Part shown: positions 1 through 7,932 of the stretch, piece after piece
Position numbering within the stretch: the first letter of the stretch is position 1
Layout: the number at the start of each line of letters is the position of its first letter
NCBI GenBank assembly: GCA_002684575.1
Contig: NYVP01000181.1
Location: 1 to 19,304 of the forward strand
From: Verrucomicrobiales bacterium
GTDB lineage: Bacteria; Verrucomicrobiota; Verrucomicrobiia; Verrucomicrobiales; DEV007
Length of the DNA: 19,304 bases
Direction: 5' to 3'
Program-made: the position numbers and the translations under genes
Notes under the pieces: generated by a model
The model's input: the letters and a program-made list of their open reading frames with translations, nothing else
What the model was told of the DNA's origin: nothing
Database searches by the model: none

Positions 1-1926
1 TGGCGGTATAGAGATTATGTCATAGATGCTTTTAACAGAGATATCCCATACGACCAATTTATTCATCAGCAGATCGCAGGTGATTTATTGAAATCTCAGC
101 ATGCAGAACAAACTCATTTTATAACGGCTACCGGATTTTTAGCCATTGGCACAAAGATACTCGCAGAAAAAGATCCAGTGAAAAAAAGAGCTGACATTGT
201 CGATGAGCAAATTGATACACTCAGTAGGTCTCTAATGGGGATTAGTATTTCTTGTGCTCGATGTCATGATCATAAATTTGATCCTATCCCAACATCAGAT
301 TATTACGCTCTGGCTGGTATATTACACAGCACATCCATTGAGGATAGAAGTGTATACAGGCCCGATGCAGTAAACGCTGAGAATAAAAGATTATCCAAAA
401 TAAAACATTTAGAAGATGATCTAAAAATTCTTGAATCTAAGTTTTCGAATTTGATTGATGGTGACGCAGTTTTACAAATAGAAGCTGAGAAATTTACATC
501 AGGTAATGTTAAAATAATCGAGGCAGAAAATGCTCAAGAGGCAACCTATATCTCTGATCCAGGCAGTCAGGATAACTATGCCGAATACACTTTAGAAATT
601 TCAAAAAAAGGACACTATTCGATTGATTTTAGATATGCTGCTGAAAGCTCTCGGCCTGGAAAATTAATCATAAACGGTGATCAGCAAAACTCTTTACCTG
701 TTCTCAGTGAGGTGACAGGGGGTTGGAGCTCAAAATTTCAAAAATGGATTAATGAGGGTTATGCTTTTTTTGATGTTGGTGAACACAATCTAAGAATTGA
801 ATCCAAGCCTCTAATGTCACATCTGGACAAGATTAAATTTTCACTCGTAAAGAATTTGGAGTCGGTAAAAGAAATTAATGGAGACAGGAAAGAAGCGTCA
901 CTCGAATTAGATAAACTTAAATCTGAAAGCACCAATACCTATAAAGTGATGGCCGTTAAAGATGGGGAAATAGCTGATATGAATATTAACGTAAGGGGCG
1001 ATCCGCATTCAAGAGGAGATAAAATTAAAAGAAGGGGGCTTACATTTATAAAGCCTAATAAGGGTTTTTCATGTGATGACAAGTCCAGTGGAAGGTTAAA
1101 ATTTGCCACATGGATGACTCAGCCTGACCACCCTCTAACTTCCAGAGTAATTGTTAACAGAATTTGGTATTGGCATTTTGGTAAAGGAATTGTTGATACT
1201 GTGGATGATTTTGGAACGACTGGATCAAATCCTTCACATCCAGAATTACTTGATTATTTGGCCGTCAACTTCATTGAAAACGGATGGTCGATTAAGCAGC
1301 TCCATCGGCAAATACTCTTTTCGAGTGCTTATCGAATGGCCACTGATCACAAGAATCCTGAGGTTCTAAAAAAAGATCCAAACAATGATTTGTATTCTCG
1401 CCGAGATGTTCGTCGAATAGAAGCTGAAGCTTTTCGTGATTCTATTCTTAAGGTTTCAGGCAATCTGAATTATGATAAGCCTGTTGCTCCACTCAAAGTT
1501 AAGAGTCAGGACCCATCCCCGTCTGATTTGATGAACAACCGCATAAGTTATGAGTCCTTTCCTTACAGAAGTGTTTATCTCCCAGTCATTCGTTCTCATA
1601 TCTATGATTTTCTAAGTCTTCTTGGTTTTCCTAATGCAACGGCGAGCATGGGCCAAAGACCACTTACGACGGTTCCAACTCAGGCCTTAATGATGATGAA
1701 TAATCCATTTCTTATAAACCAGGCTAAGAGTTTATCTGAAAGAATAGAGAATGGAAATTTCGTTGATTTATACTTACTTCTTTATTCTAGGGAGCCGAGT
1801 GATCAAGAGAGTGAATGGATTAAAAATTTTATTAATGAGCATGCAAAAATAAAGGGAAAAGAGAAGGCCTGGGAGGCCTTGTGTCATACGTTGTTAATCT
1901 CAAATGAATTCATGCATGTCTGGTAA
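1..1926 (+). CDS. DUF1549/DUF1553 (PSD1-type) cytochrome-like protein with internal CBM-like domain, 5' partial
   Basis: The reading frame is open from base 1, so the true start lies upstream. The first 29 codons already match DUF1549 (W-R-Y-R-D-Y-V, then the AGDLL motif). A c-type heme motif CARCH followed by DHKFDP lies at codons 85-94 of this fragment. Codons about 160-283 read like a CBM6/CBM35-type beta-sandwich: it opens with EAE, then FRYA, TGGWSS, a G-x-HNLRIE strand and LDKIKF. DUF1553 begins near codon 365 (TSRVIVNRIWYWHFG, then the HPELLDYLA and SSAYRM segments) and runs to an ordinary ISNEF end. These proteins are predicted to be exported and are abundant in Planctomycetes and Verrucomicrobia, usually beside DUF1501 genes and sulfatases. 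Their biochemical function is not established; a role in polysaccharide use is inferred. The next gene starts 4 bases after the stop, so the two are probably co-transcribed. Confidence 0.93.
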   Translation, partial: WRYRDYVIDAFNRDIPYDQFIHQQIAGDLLKSQHAEQTHFITATGFLAIGTKILAEKDPVKKRADIVDEQIDTLSRSLMGISISCARCHDHKFDPIPTSDYYALAGILHSTSIEDRSVYRPDAVNAENKRLSKIKHLEDDLKILESKFSNLIDGDAVLQIEAEKFTSGNVKIIEAENAQEATYISDPGSQDNYAEYTLEISKKGHYSIDFRYAAESSRPGKLIINGDQQNSLPVLSEVTGGWSSKFQKWINEGYAFFDVGEHNLRIESKPLMSHLDKIKFSLVKNLESVKEINGDRKEASLELDKLKSESTNTYKVMAVKDGEIADMNINVRGDPHSRGDKIKRRGLTFIKPNKGFSCDDKSSGRLKFATWMTQPDHPLTSRVIVNRIWYWHFGKGIVDTVDDFGTTGSNPSHPELLDYLAVNFIENGWSIKQLHRQILFSSAYRMATDHKNPEVLKKDPNNDLYSRRDVRRIEAEAFRDSILKVSGNLNYDKPVAPLKVKSQDPSPSDLMNNRISYESFPYRSVYLPVIRSHIYDFLSLLGFPNATASMGQRPLTTVPTQALMMMNNPFLINQAKSLSERIENGNFVDLYLLLYSREPSDQESEWIKNFINEHAKIKGKEKAWEALCHTLLISNEFMHVW

Positions 1927-1930
1927 TCAT

Positions 1931-3343
1931 ATGAAGAGTAACTTTTCCAGAAGAGCGATGCTCGATAAAATGTGCGTTGGCTTTGGAGGATTAGCCTTTA
2001 ATTCTATCTTGGCTAATCCCTCTTTTAGTTCTCAAGATAATGATTTTCCGAATCTTAAACCCCGTGCAAAAAGAATTATATTTTTATTTATGCATGGAGG
2101 GCCTTCGCATGTGGATTTATTTGATTATAAGCCTGCCCTAAAATCCAATCACGGAAAGACATTGCCTTTTCCTGAAAGAAAAGTTCAGTTTGCCGCAAGA
2201 GGTAATATTTTTGCACCTCCATGGTCATTCAGACAAGTAGGCCAGTCTGGCCATTGGATGTCAGATTTATGGCAACATTTGCCTGAAGTGGCAGATGACT
2301 TATGCATGCTAAACTCACTATGCGAAACCAATGTCTCTCATGGAGGGGCATGCATGAAATTACATACTGGAGATGAAGCTCTATTAAGGCCAAGTCTAGG
2401 GTCTTGGGTTAGTTATGGTCTGGGCTCAGAAAATGAGAACCTTCCCTCATTTGTTACGATATGCCCAACCTCTCTTCACGGAGGAGTGAATAATTTTGGT
2501 TCAGCTTTTTTACCGGCCAGACATCAAGGTGTGGCTCTTGGTACTCCCGGATATCCTAATGCTCCTGCGAGTGAGGCTAAATTTCACTACATGAATAATC
2601 CGAGCGTTGGTAAATCTGAACAGCAACTTCAAATTGATTTGCTGCGCAAGTTGCATCAGGCAAATCAAGTCACCAACGATCAGCTGGAGACTAGAATTAA
2701 AAGCTTTGAATTAGCTTTTAAAATGCAAATGAGTGCTCCTGAAGCTATCGATTTATCCAAAGAGTCTGAGTCGACTCGAAATCTCTATGGTATGGATGGA
2801 TCTGAAACCGATAATTTTGCGAGACAATGTATACTAGCAAGAAGGCTGGCTGAAAGAGGAGTTCGATTTATTCAAGTCAGTCATGCTAATAGCTTACCTT
2901 TTAATAATGAACAATGGGACCAGCATTCGCATTTAGAAAAAGGACATTCCATAAATGTTCGCCAAATTGACAAACCGATCACTGGTTTAATAAAAGATCT
3001 TAAGGCGAGAGGACTTCTTGATGATACACTTGTTTTGTGGGGTGGTGAATTCGGCAGGACTCCAACAGCACAAAAAGGCAATAATGAGGTGGGCCGTGAC
3101 CATCACCCTGATGGTTTTACAATGTGGATGGCAGGCGGTGGAGTTCGTGCCGGATTAACTTACGGTGCCACTGATGAATTTGGATACCATGCTGTCAAAG
3201 ATAGAATGACTATTCATGATTTGCATGCGACCATTCTATATATGATGGGAATCAATCATACTGAACTGAATTATCATCATAATGGTAGAGACTTTCGTCT
3301 GACAGATGTCTATGGAAATGTAGCTCACAAAATTATAGCGTAG
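1931..3343 (+). CDS. DUF1501 family protein with Tat-type signal
   Basis: A 470-residue protein whose N-terminus reads MKSNFSRRAML followed by a hydrophobic stretch (CVGFGGLAFNSILA), a twin-arginine export signal. I chose ATG 1931 because it puts the SRRAML motif at residues 6-11 and begins 4 bases after the upstream stop. An in-frame ATG at 1904 would overlap the upstream gene by 23 bases and add nine residues before the signal. The body matches DUF1501 (alkaline-phosphatase-like fold): RIIFLFMHGGPSHVDLFD near the start, then GGEFGRTP and GRDHHPDGFTMWMAGGG towards the C-terminus. DUF1501 proteins nearly always lie directly behind DUF1549/DUF1553 genes in this phylum group, as here. The enzymatic role is unproven, and a periplasmic hydrolase or sulfatase-like activity is an inference from the fold. 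The gene converges on the arsS-like gene with a 13-base gap. Confidence 0.92.
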   Translation: MKSNFSRRAMLDKMCVGFGGLAFNSILANPSFSSQDNDFPNLKPRAKRIIFLFMHGGPSHVDLFDYKPALKSNHGKTLPFPERKVQFAARGNIFAPPWSFRQVGQSGHWMSDLWQHLPEVADDLCMLNSLCETNVSHGGACMKLHTGDEALLRPSLGSWVSYGLGSENENLPSFVTICPTSLHGGVNNFGSAFLPARHQGVALGTPGYPNAPASEAKFHYMNNPSVGKSEQQLQIDLLRKLHQANQVTNDQLETRIKSFELAFKMQMSAPEAIDLSKESESTRNLYGMDGSETDNFARQCILARRLAERGVRFIQVSHANSLPFNNEQWDQHSHLEKGHSINVRQIDKPITGLIKDLKARGLLDDTLVLWGGEFGRTPTAQKGNNEVGRDHHPDGFTMWMAGGGVRAGLTYGATDEFGYHAVKDRMTIHDLHATILYMMGINHTELNYHHNGRDFRLTDVYGNVAHKIIA

Positions 3344-3827
3344 ATATAATTTTATTCTATAAGAGCACTGCACACGAACTGCCAGTACCAGCAGTGCAAC
3401 CAAAACAATGTGACTGTGTTCTAATCGTCGTATTTTGAAACTCTTTTGGATCAATATCCCAAACCTTAACGCTTTTATTATTTTTGTAAGTTGGTAAGTT
3501 TAGCATTTGATTAAAATCGCAATCAAAGACTTCACCAAGCCAACTGACACCAATTGTGTCTCTACATATGAGACTATTGACTGTTTGCGGGTTGAAAGAA
3601 TTTCTCGGTAGTAAAAGATAATCGTTGAACTTATTATTACGCTTTAGCCAACTGGCGAATCGAGAGATTGGCATATTTGTAATACAATAAAGATTGTTAA
3701 ATCTTACAGAAAAATGCTCCATCATTGCCTTTTTATATTCCTGTTCTAACTCTTTTTGATCAGGCGGTAAGAAATCTCCACTAGGATTATAAACAAAATG
3801 CATGGCCAAATCTGGATTGCTACCATA

Positions 3828-3830
3828 TCA
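3828..3830 (-). other. In-frame TGA 3 of the arsS-like gene (codon 165)
   Basis: The minus-strand codon is TGA, between FQKLNAI and YGSNPDL. Relatives read LNA-x-GYG here, so glycine is expected. The first in-frame ATG after it is at 3809, which would give only a 150-residue C-terminal fragment lacking the radical SAM cluster. Confidence 0.85.
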
Positions 3831-3968
3831 AATGGCATTTAATTTTTGAAAAGCACTTATACTTTTATCGAATACTCCATTTCCTCTCTGGTCTTCGACA
3901 TTTTTTGGTTCATAGCATGGCATTGAGGCAATGGTTTCAACATTGTTTTCGGCAAGAAAATTTACCAC

Positions 3969-3971
3969 TCA
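3969..3971 (-). other. In-frame TGA 2 of the arsS-like gene (codon 118)
   Basis: The minus-strand codon is TGA, between EEEGFD and VVNFLAENN. This position is not strongly conserved as far as I recall, so the original residue could be Trp (TGG), Gly (GGA) or another. I see no obvious hairpin downstream. Confidence 0.8.
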
Positions 3972-4091
3972 ATCAAAACCCTCTTCCTCAATAATAATGG
4001 CATTTAATCTGGTAATAACTTTTCTGGGTGATGTGAAATTTCTTACACTTCTTGTGAGATCTTTATAGACTGGAACCATTTCTGGTGTGCC

Positions 4092-4094
4092 TCA
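4092..4094 (-). other. In-frame TGA 1 of the arsS-like gene (codon 77)
   Basis: The minus-strand codon is TGA, between DLT and GTPEM. The family has DLTGGAPEM-like sequence here, the motif equivalent to the radical SAM GGEP that contacts SAM, so glycine is expected. One G-to-T change from GGA would produce it. A four-base-pair stem (ACCA/TGGT) with a GAAA loop lies a few bases downstream; it is too short to call a SECIS element. Confidence 0.85.
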
Positions 4095-4342
4095 TGTAAG
4101 ATCAAGAATGGAAATATCGGTTGAAGAAAACCACTCAACTACATTTGAGATCGTTTCATGGCTAATTAATTCCTTACGATTGGGGCCGGCGTTGACGTGG
4201 CAATGAGTGCAAGTTAAATTACAAAGCTTTCCCATATTGAGCTGAAGCGTTGTCGTTTTCTTACGCTCAAGTGGTATTTGATGCGATTCTAAAACTGTTT
4301 CAAATTTATGGGTTTCAATCACTTTTTGAGGAAGAAATATAA

Positions 4343-4372
4343 TTGATCTAATATTTTATAAAAAAATATATT
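4343..4372 (+). promoter_or_regulatory. Candidate sigma70-type promoter for the lemA operon
   Basis: TTGATC (4343-4348) and TATATT (4367-4372) are 18 bases apart in the AT-rich interval between the divergent arsS-like and lemA genes. The region is so AT-rich that chance matches are likely; two further TATAAT strings (4375, 4387) lack a good -35. Weak support only. Confidence 0.25.
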
Positions 4373-4421
4373 TTTATAATAGTAAATATAATACAGTTAA
4401 ACTTTACTTAAATAGGTGATC

Positions 4422-5030
4422 ATGAATGTTTTTATTTTAGCCAATATATGGAGCTGGGCTATTCCATTAGCAATTGCTTTAATTTTTATTCTATGGGCAG
4501 GAGCAGTTTATAATGCTTTAGTCAAACTTAGAAATTTTTATGAAAATGCTTGGGCCCAAATTGATGTTCAGCTTGAGCGTCGTTATGATCTGATTCCTGA
4601 TCTTGTTGAAACAGTTAAAGGGATCATGAAACATGAGAGTGAAACTTTGGAAGCTGTGATTCAAGCTAGAAATTCAGCAGTTGCAGCTAAGGCTCAGAAT
4701 TCTTCTAATATTGGTGATCCCGACAGTATGGGAGCCTTGATAGCTGCCGAAGCCGGCCTGCAAGGTGCTTTAGGTAACTTATTTGCTCTTTCAGAAAGTT
4801 ACCCTGACTTAAAAGCTAATCAAAATATGTTACAGTTACAGGAGGAAATGACGAGTACTGAGAATAAGATTGCTTTTGCCAGACAGGCTTTCAATGATAG
4901 TGTGACTTCCTACAATAACAAAAGAGAAACCTTTCCTTCAAACATCATAGCTGGTGCCTTTGGCTTTAAAGATAAATCTTTATATGAGGTTAGCGAAGAG
5001 AAAAGAGAGAAAGTTGCTGTTAAATTTTAA
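4422..5030 (+). CDS. lemA: LemA family membrane protein
   Basis: About 202 residues, the usual LemA length. One N-terminal transmembrane helix (WSWAIPLAIALIFILWAGAVYNALV) is followed by the family core: NFYENAWAQIDVQLERRYDLIPDLVETVKG, then MKHE and long amphipathic helices, ending with IAFARQAFNDSVTSYNNKRETFPSNIIAGAFGF. LemA proteins are helical-bundle membrane proteins of unclear biochemical role, often encoded beside M48 (HtpX-like) proteases. That is the arrangement here, with only 31 bases between the two genes. ATG 4422 is chosen because AGGTGA lies just upstream; GTG 4416 in frame would add two residues and cannot be excluded. This is probably the first gene of an operon running to 8582. 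Confidence 0.93.
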   Translation: MNVFILANIWSWAIPLAIALIFILWAGAVYNALVKLRNFYENAWAQIDVQLERRYDLIPDLVETVKGIMKHESETLEAVIQARNSAVAAKAQNSSNIGDPDSMGALIAAEAGLQGALGNLFALSESYPDLKANQNMLQLQEEMTSTENKIAFARQAFNDSVTSYNNKRETFPSNIIAGAFGFKDKSLYEVSEEKREKVAVKF

Positions 5031-5061
5031 AAAGATTTATAAAAATTTTGATTTTTGATTG

Positions 5062-7032
5062 ATGGATTTTTTTGTTCGTCAGGATATCGCGAGAAAAAAT
5101 TCTAAGATTCTTATCTTTTATTATTCAATCGCTGTTCTCGGTATATCTAGTCTAATTGGTTTAACTGTTCTTTTTATCAGAAGTTGGTTATTGGAGGCCG
5201 AAAGAATACCACACTTAGAGTTAGATTTTTTCGATTTAAGAGTTTTCATCTTAAGCGCAGGACCAGTTTTAATATTAATTCTTTTAGCCTCCTTCTTTAA
5301 ATCACTTGCTCTCTCAAAAGGTGGTGGAGCGATGGTCGCAAAATCTTTAGGCGGTCGAGAAGTTGATAGGTCTACAAATAATCATAAAGAACGCATTCTT
5401 GTGAATGTTGTTGAAGAGATGTCTATAGCCTCGGGAGTTCCAGTGCCGAGTATTTTCATACTTGACCAAGAAGATGATATTAATGCATTTGCGGCAGGTT
5501 ATACCCCTAGTGATGCTGCTATAGGGGTAACCAGTGGATGTTTGAATATTCTTAATCGAGATGAGCTTCAGGGTGTTATAGCTCATGAGTTTAGCCATAT
5601 CTTGAATGGTGATATGAGGCTTAATATTCGAATGATTTCGGTTTTATTTGGCATTTTGGTTCTTACTCTTATTGGATATTTTACGATCCGTTTTTTACCC
5701 TGGGGTTCATCCGGGCGTTCGAGTTCAAATTCCAAAGAAGGAAACGGAGGAGGCATAGTTGTTATTCTTATAATTGCTCTTGCGATGATGATCTTTGGTT
5801 TCATTGGTCAAATTATGGCAAAGCTCATTAAAGCTGCGGTTAGTCGTCAGCGTGAATTTTTAGCCGATGCGTCAGCGGTGCAGTTTACTCGTAATCCTGC
5901 CGGAATTTCGGGAGCCCTCAAAAAAATTGGGGGAGGTGGAGGATCAATCATAAGCCATCATCGTGCAGAAGAAGCCAGTCATATGTTTTTCGGATCATGC
6001 TTCAAGAAAAAATTTATTAATATTTTTGCAACGCACCCCCCTCTAGAAGATAGAATAAGAGCGATTGATGGAACGTTTGATGGATTTCATACTGTCAACA
6101 AGTCAAATTATACACAGAGTCATTTCGAGCAAAACGAATCAATGGTTTCATCTTTGTCGAGTGGAAGTTCAAGTAATCTTGAAGACCATCAATATGGATT
6201 AGATTCACTGGAGCAGATGGGACAAATCAATGAAGAGCAATTGTATGTGGCTCGTGGGATTCTTTCGACAATTGACGATAAGATTATTGAAACTGTTCGT
6301 GATAGAAATGGTGCTAAAGTTGTAGCAGGATTTTTACTTCTGTCTTCTGAGGAAATAATAAAGGAAAAACAAATTCATATAATTAATGATTTTATTGGGA
6401 CAATTTTCAATGATCTACAAGTTTATCTTGATCAGATATGTGATTATTCATCTGCCACCAAAATAGCCCTTATGGATTTATGTCTGCCATCCCTTAGGAA
6501 TTGCTCTGAAAATGAATATGACCAATTTTGTAATTATATAGATGAGTTGATTAATGCAGATGATCAGGTGGATTTATTCGAATATATGATTCAAAGAATT
6601 ATTAGGAGACATCTAGATAAATATTTTGGAAGAGTCAAAAAATCCGGTTCTTTTCGATACGTTTCTTTATCAAATTTAAATAAGGAGTGTTCTGTGATTC
6701 TTTCGGCTATGGCTGGTGTTGGGAGTGCCATTAAATCCGAGTTACAATCAGCTTTTAATAATGGTGCCTCAATTCTTGAAAATGAAGGTTCTGGAAAGTT
6801 GAAAATTCTTGAACCGAATCAGTGTAGTATTCTTGAAATAGATCAAACCCTTGATACACTTGAAAAATGTTCAGGTGTGCTAAAGAGAAAAATTTTAATC
6901 GCCTGTGGTACGGTTGCTTTATCAGACAATCACATAAATTGTCTCGAAATAGAACTATTGCGAGCCATCGCGGATTCTATTGGAACTCCTATTCCTCCTT
7001 TTGTATTCAGAGAAACTGAGAATGGACATTGA
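5062..7032 (+). CDS. M48 family (HtpX-like) membrane metalloprotease with long C-terminal extension
   Basis: About 656 residues. The zinc-binding motif is HEFSH (His175, Glu176, His179), with the third ligand Glu265 in REFLADASAV, so the catalytic site looks intact. Transmembrane segments lie near residues 18-38, 55-80, 190-212 and 228-253, on either side of the active site, as in HtpX-type proteases that cut membrane proteins. FATHPPLEDRIRAIDG closes the M48 domain near residue 335. The remaining 320 residues are a helical extension containing an LFEY segment and an RAIADSIGTPIPPF tail. From memory this resembles extensions of other LemA-linked M48 proteins, possibly TerB-like, but I cannot verify that. 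ATG 5062 is preceded by an in-frame TTG at 5059. It lies between lemA and the UbiA-like gene on the same strand. It stops with TGA. Confidence 0.9.
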   Translation: MDFFVRQDIARKNSKILIFYYSIAVLGISSLIGLTVLFIRSWLLEAERIPHLELDFFDLRVFILSAGPVLILILLASFFKSLALSKGGGAMVAKSLGGREVDRSTNNHKERILVNVVEEMSIASGVPVPSIFILDQEDDINAFAAGYTPSDAAIGVTSGCLNILNRDELQGVIAHEFSHILNGDMRLNIRMISVLFGILVLTLIGYFTIRFLPWGSSGRSSSNSKEGNGGGIVVILIIALAMMIFGFIGQIMAKLIKAAVSRQREFLADASAVQFTRNPAGISGALKKIGGGGGSIISHHRAEEASHMFFGSCFKKKFINIFATHPPLEDRIRAIDGTFDGFHTVNKSNYTQSHFEQNESMVSSLSSGSSSNLEDHQYGLDSLEQMGQINEEQLYVARGILSTIDDKIIETVRDRNGAKVVAGFLLLSSEEIIKEKQIHIINDFIGTIFNDLQVYLDQICDYSSATKIALMDLCLPSLRNCSENEYDQFCNYIDELINADDQVDLFEYMIQRIIRRHLDKYFGRVKKSGSFRYVSLSNLNKECSVILSAMAGVGSAIKSELQSAFNNGASILENEGSGKLKILEPNQCSILEIDQTLDTLEKCSGVLKRKILIACGTVALSDNHINCLEIELLRAIADSIGTPIPPFVFRETENGH

Positions 7033-7059
7033 TCAATAAGTGATGCTTATTAATCGAAG

Positions 7060-7932
7060 GTGTTAAACACTAAACAAACGGAAAATAAAAGCGTCCCATT
7101 CTGGTTGTGGCCTAATGTATTAGGCTTGGATGCGCCAATAGTTGCTGTCGTTTGGCAATACCTATTTGCTACTGTCTTCGGAATTAAGATTCCTGCCTCT
7201 AATTATTTAGCTCTTTTTCTTGTGGTTTGGGTGATATACTCGGTGGATAGATTGCTTGATGCAAAAATGTTGAATAGTAAAATAAACTCGACTACCAGGC
7301 ATAATTATTATCATCAAAATTATCGAGTTCTCTATTTTGTTACGGCAATCATTTCCATTTTTACGGCTGTCATATGCCTTACAAGCATTCCTTTTGCAGT
7401 TTTAAAATTTGGATTGATGATATCATGTTTTGTTATCGTCTATTTTATCCATAGAAAATGGGGAAGAGGTGGGATGATTGTTTTTTTGCCCAAAGAAATA
7501 TTTGTTGGTTTGGTTTTTGCCATAGGAACCACCTTGATTGGCTACACTTGGACCCGCGAAATTCCCGATGTTTTTTTGTCTATTCCTGTCATCGGCTTTG
7601 GAGTTTTATGTTCAATGAATTGTTTAGCCATTTCAGTGTGGGAAAAAGACTCGGATGCTTTTAATGATAATTCCGCCTTACCTCAATTGTTGCCAAAATT
7701 TGCCTCTCATTTCTCATTAATATCATTGATCGTTTTTCTGATATTGTCTTTTGTTACATATACTTCATTTCGATCAGAAGATTTTCTAGTCCTCTTAGCA
7801 GCTTCATTAGGTTGTGGTATGATCTCACTAATTTCATTTTTCGAAAAAAGGGTGTCTAATCAATTAATTCGAGTTCTTGCCGATGTTGCTGTGCTCGCTC
7901 CTGCGCTGCTGATCATTATTTTTCTAAAATGA
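7060..7932 (+). CDS. UbiA-like polytopic membrane protein (putative prenyltransferase family)
   Basis: A 290-residue protein with about seven to nine hydrophobic segments. The first loop contains VIYSVDRLLDA (Asp63, Arg64, Asp67), resembling the first Asp-rich N/D-x-x-D-R-x-x-D motif of UbiA-type aromatic prenyltransferases. A later segment, MNCLAISVWEKDSDAF, sits where the second acidic motif would be expected. Both motifs are degenerate, so substrate and activity cannot be stated. The start is uncertain: GTG 7060 overlaps a GAAGG purine stretch that is too close for an ideal ribosome site, and no in-frame ATG lies nearby. The gene ends ATGA, sharing four bases with the following methyltransferase gene, which implies translational coupling and a joint role, perhaps prenylation and methylation of one lipid or quinone-like product (inference). 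Confidence 0.72.
   Translation: MLNTKQTENKSVPFWLWPNVLGLDAPIVAVVWQYLFATVFGIKIPASNYLALFLVVWVIYSVDRLLDAKMLNSKINSTTRHNYYHQNYRVLYFVTAIISIFTAVICLTSIPFAVLKFGLMISCFVIVYFIHRKWGRGGMIVFLPKEIFVGLVFAIGTTLIGYTWTREIPDVFLSIPVIGFGVLCSMNCLAISVWEKDSDAFNDNSALPQLLPKFASHFSLISLIVFLILSFVTYTSFRSEDFLVLLAASLGCGMISLISFFEKRVSNQLIRVLADVAVLAPALLIIIFLK

Larger units (their letters stand above)
3357..4322 (-). pseudogene. arsS: ArsS-type radical SAM protein (arsenosugar biosynthesis family) interrupted by three in-frame TGA codons; pseudogene or UGA-recoded
   Basis: Read through, the minus strand gives 321 codons from GTG 4322 to TAG 3357 with no frameshift. It carries the whole ArsS/DUF3641 architecture: an N-terminal segment ending TLQLNMGKLCNLTCTHCH with the radical SAM Cys at residues 34, 38 and 41; DLT-x-GTPEM; SMPCYEPKNVEDQRGNGVF; LNAI-x-YG; YNPSGDFLPPDQ; CITNMPISRFASWL; CRDTIGVSW; VFDCDFNQ; and the Cys-rich tail HCFGCTAGTGSSC (305-317). 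Codons 77 (4094-4092), 118 (3971-3969) and 165 (3830-3828) are TGA. Codons 77 and 165 fall on family glycines; codon 118 is at a position I do not know to be conserved. TGG is used for Trp and GGA, GGT and GGC for Gly elsewhere in the gene. The family acts on methylated arsenic in arsenosugar synthesis, usually beside an arsM methyltransferase, and no arsM is visible here. Under the standard code only fragments would be made, for example from ATG 3809. Confidence 0.85.

Noticed and set aside
3236..3454. Short minus-strand open frames across the DUF1501/arsS junction and similar short frames opposite lemA-M48, rpe, the sulfatase and the ABC-F gene.
   Set aside because: They lie in other frames of well-supported genes, show no family motifs and have low-complexity translations.
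3357..4322. The three TGA codons as selenocysteine sites.
   Set aside because: I recall that some radical SAM/Cys-rich relatives are selenoproteins, but there Sec should replace Cys. Here two TGA codons fall on glycine positions, and no hairpin of SECIS size is shared downstream of the three codons.
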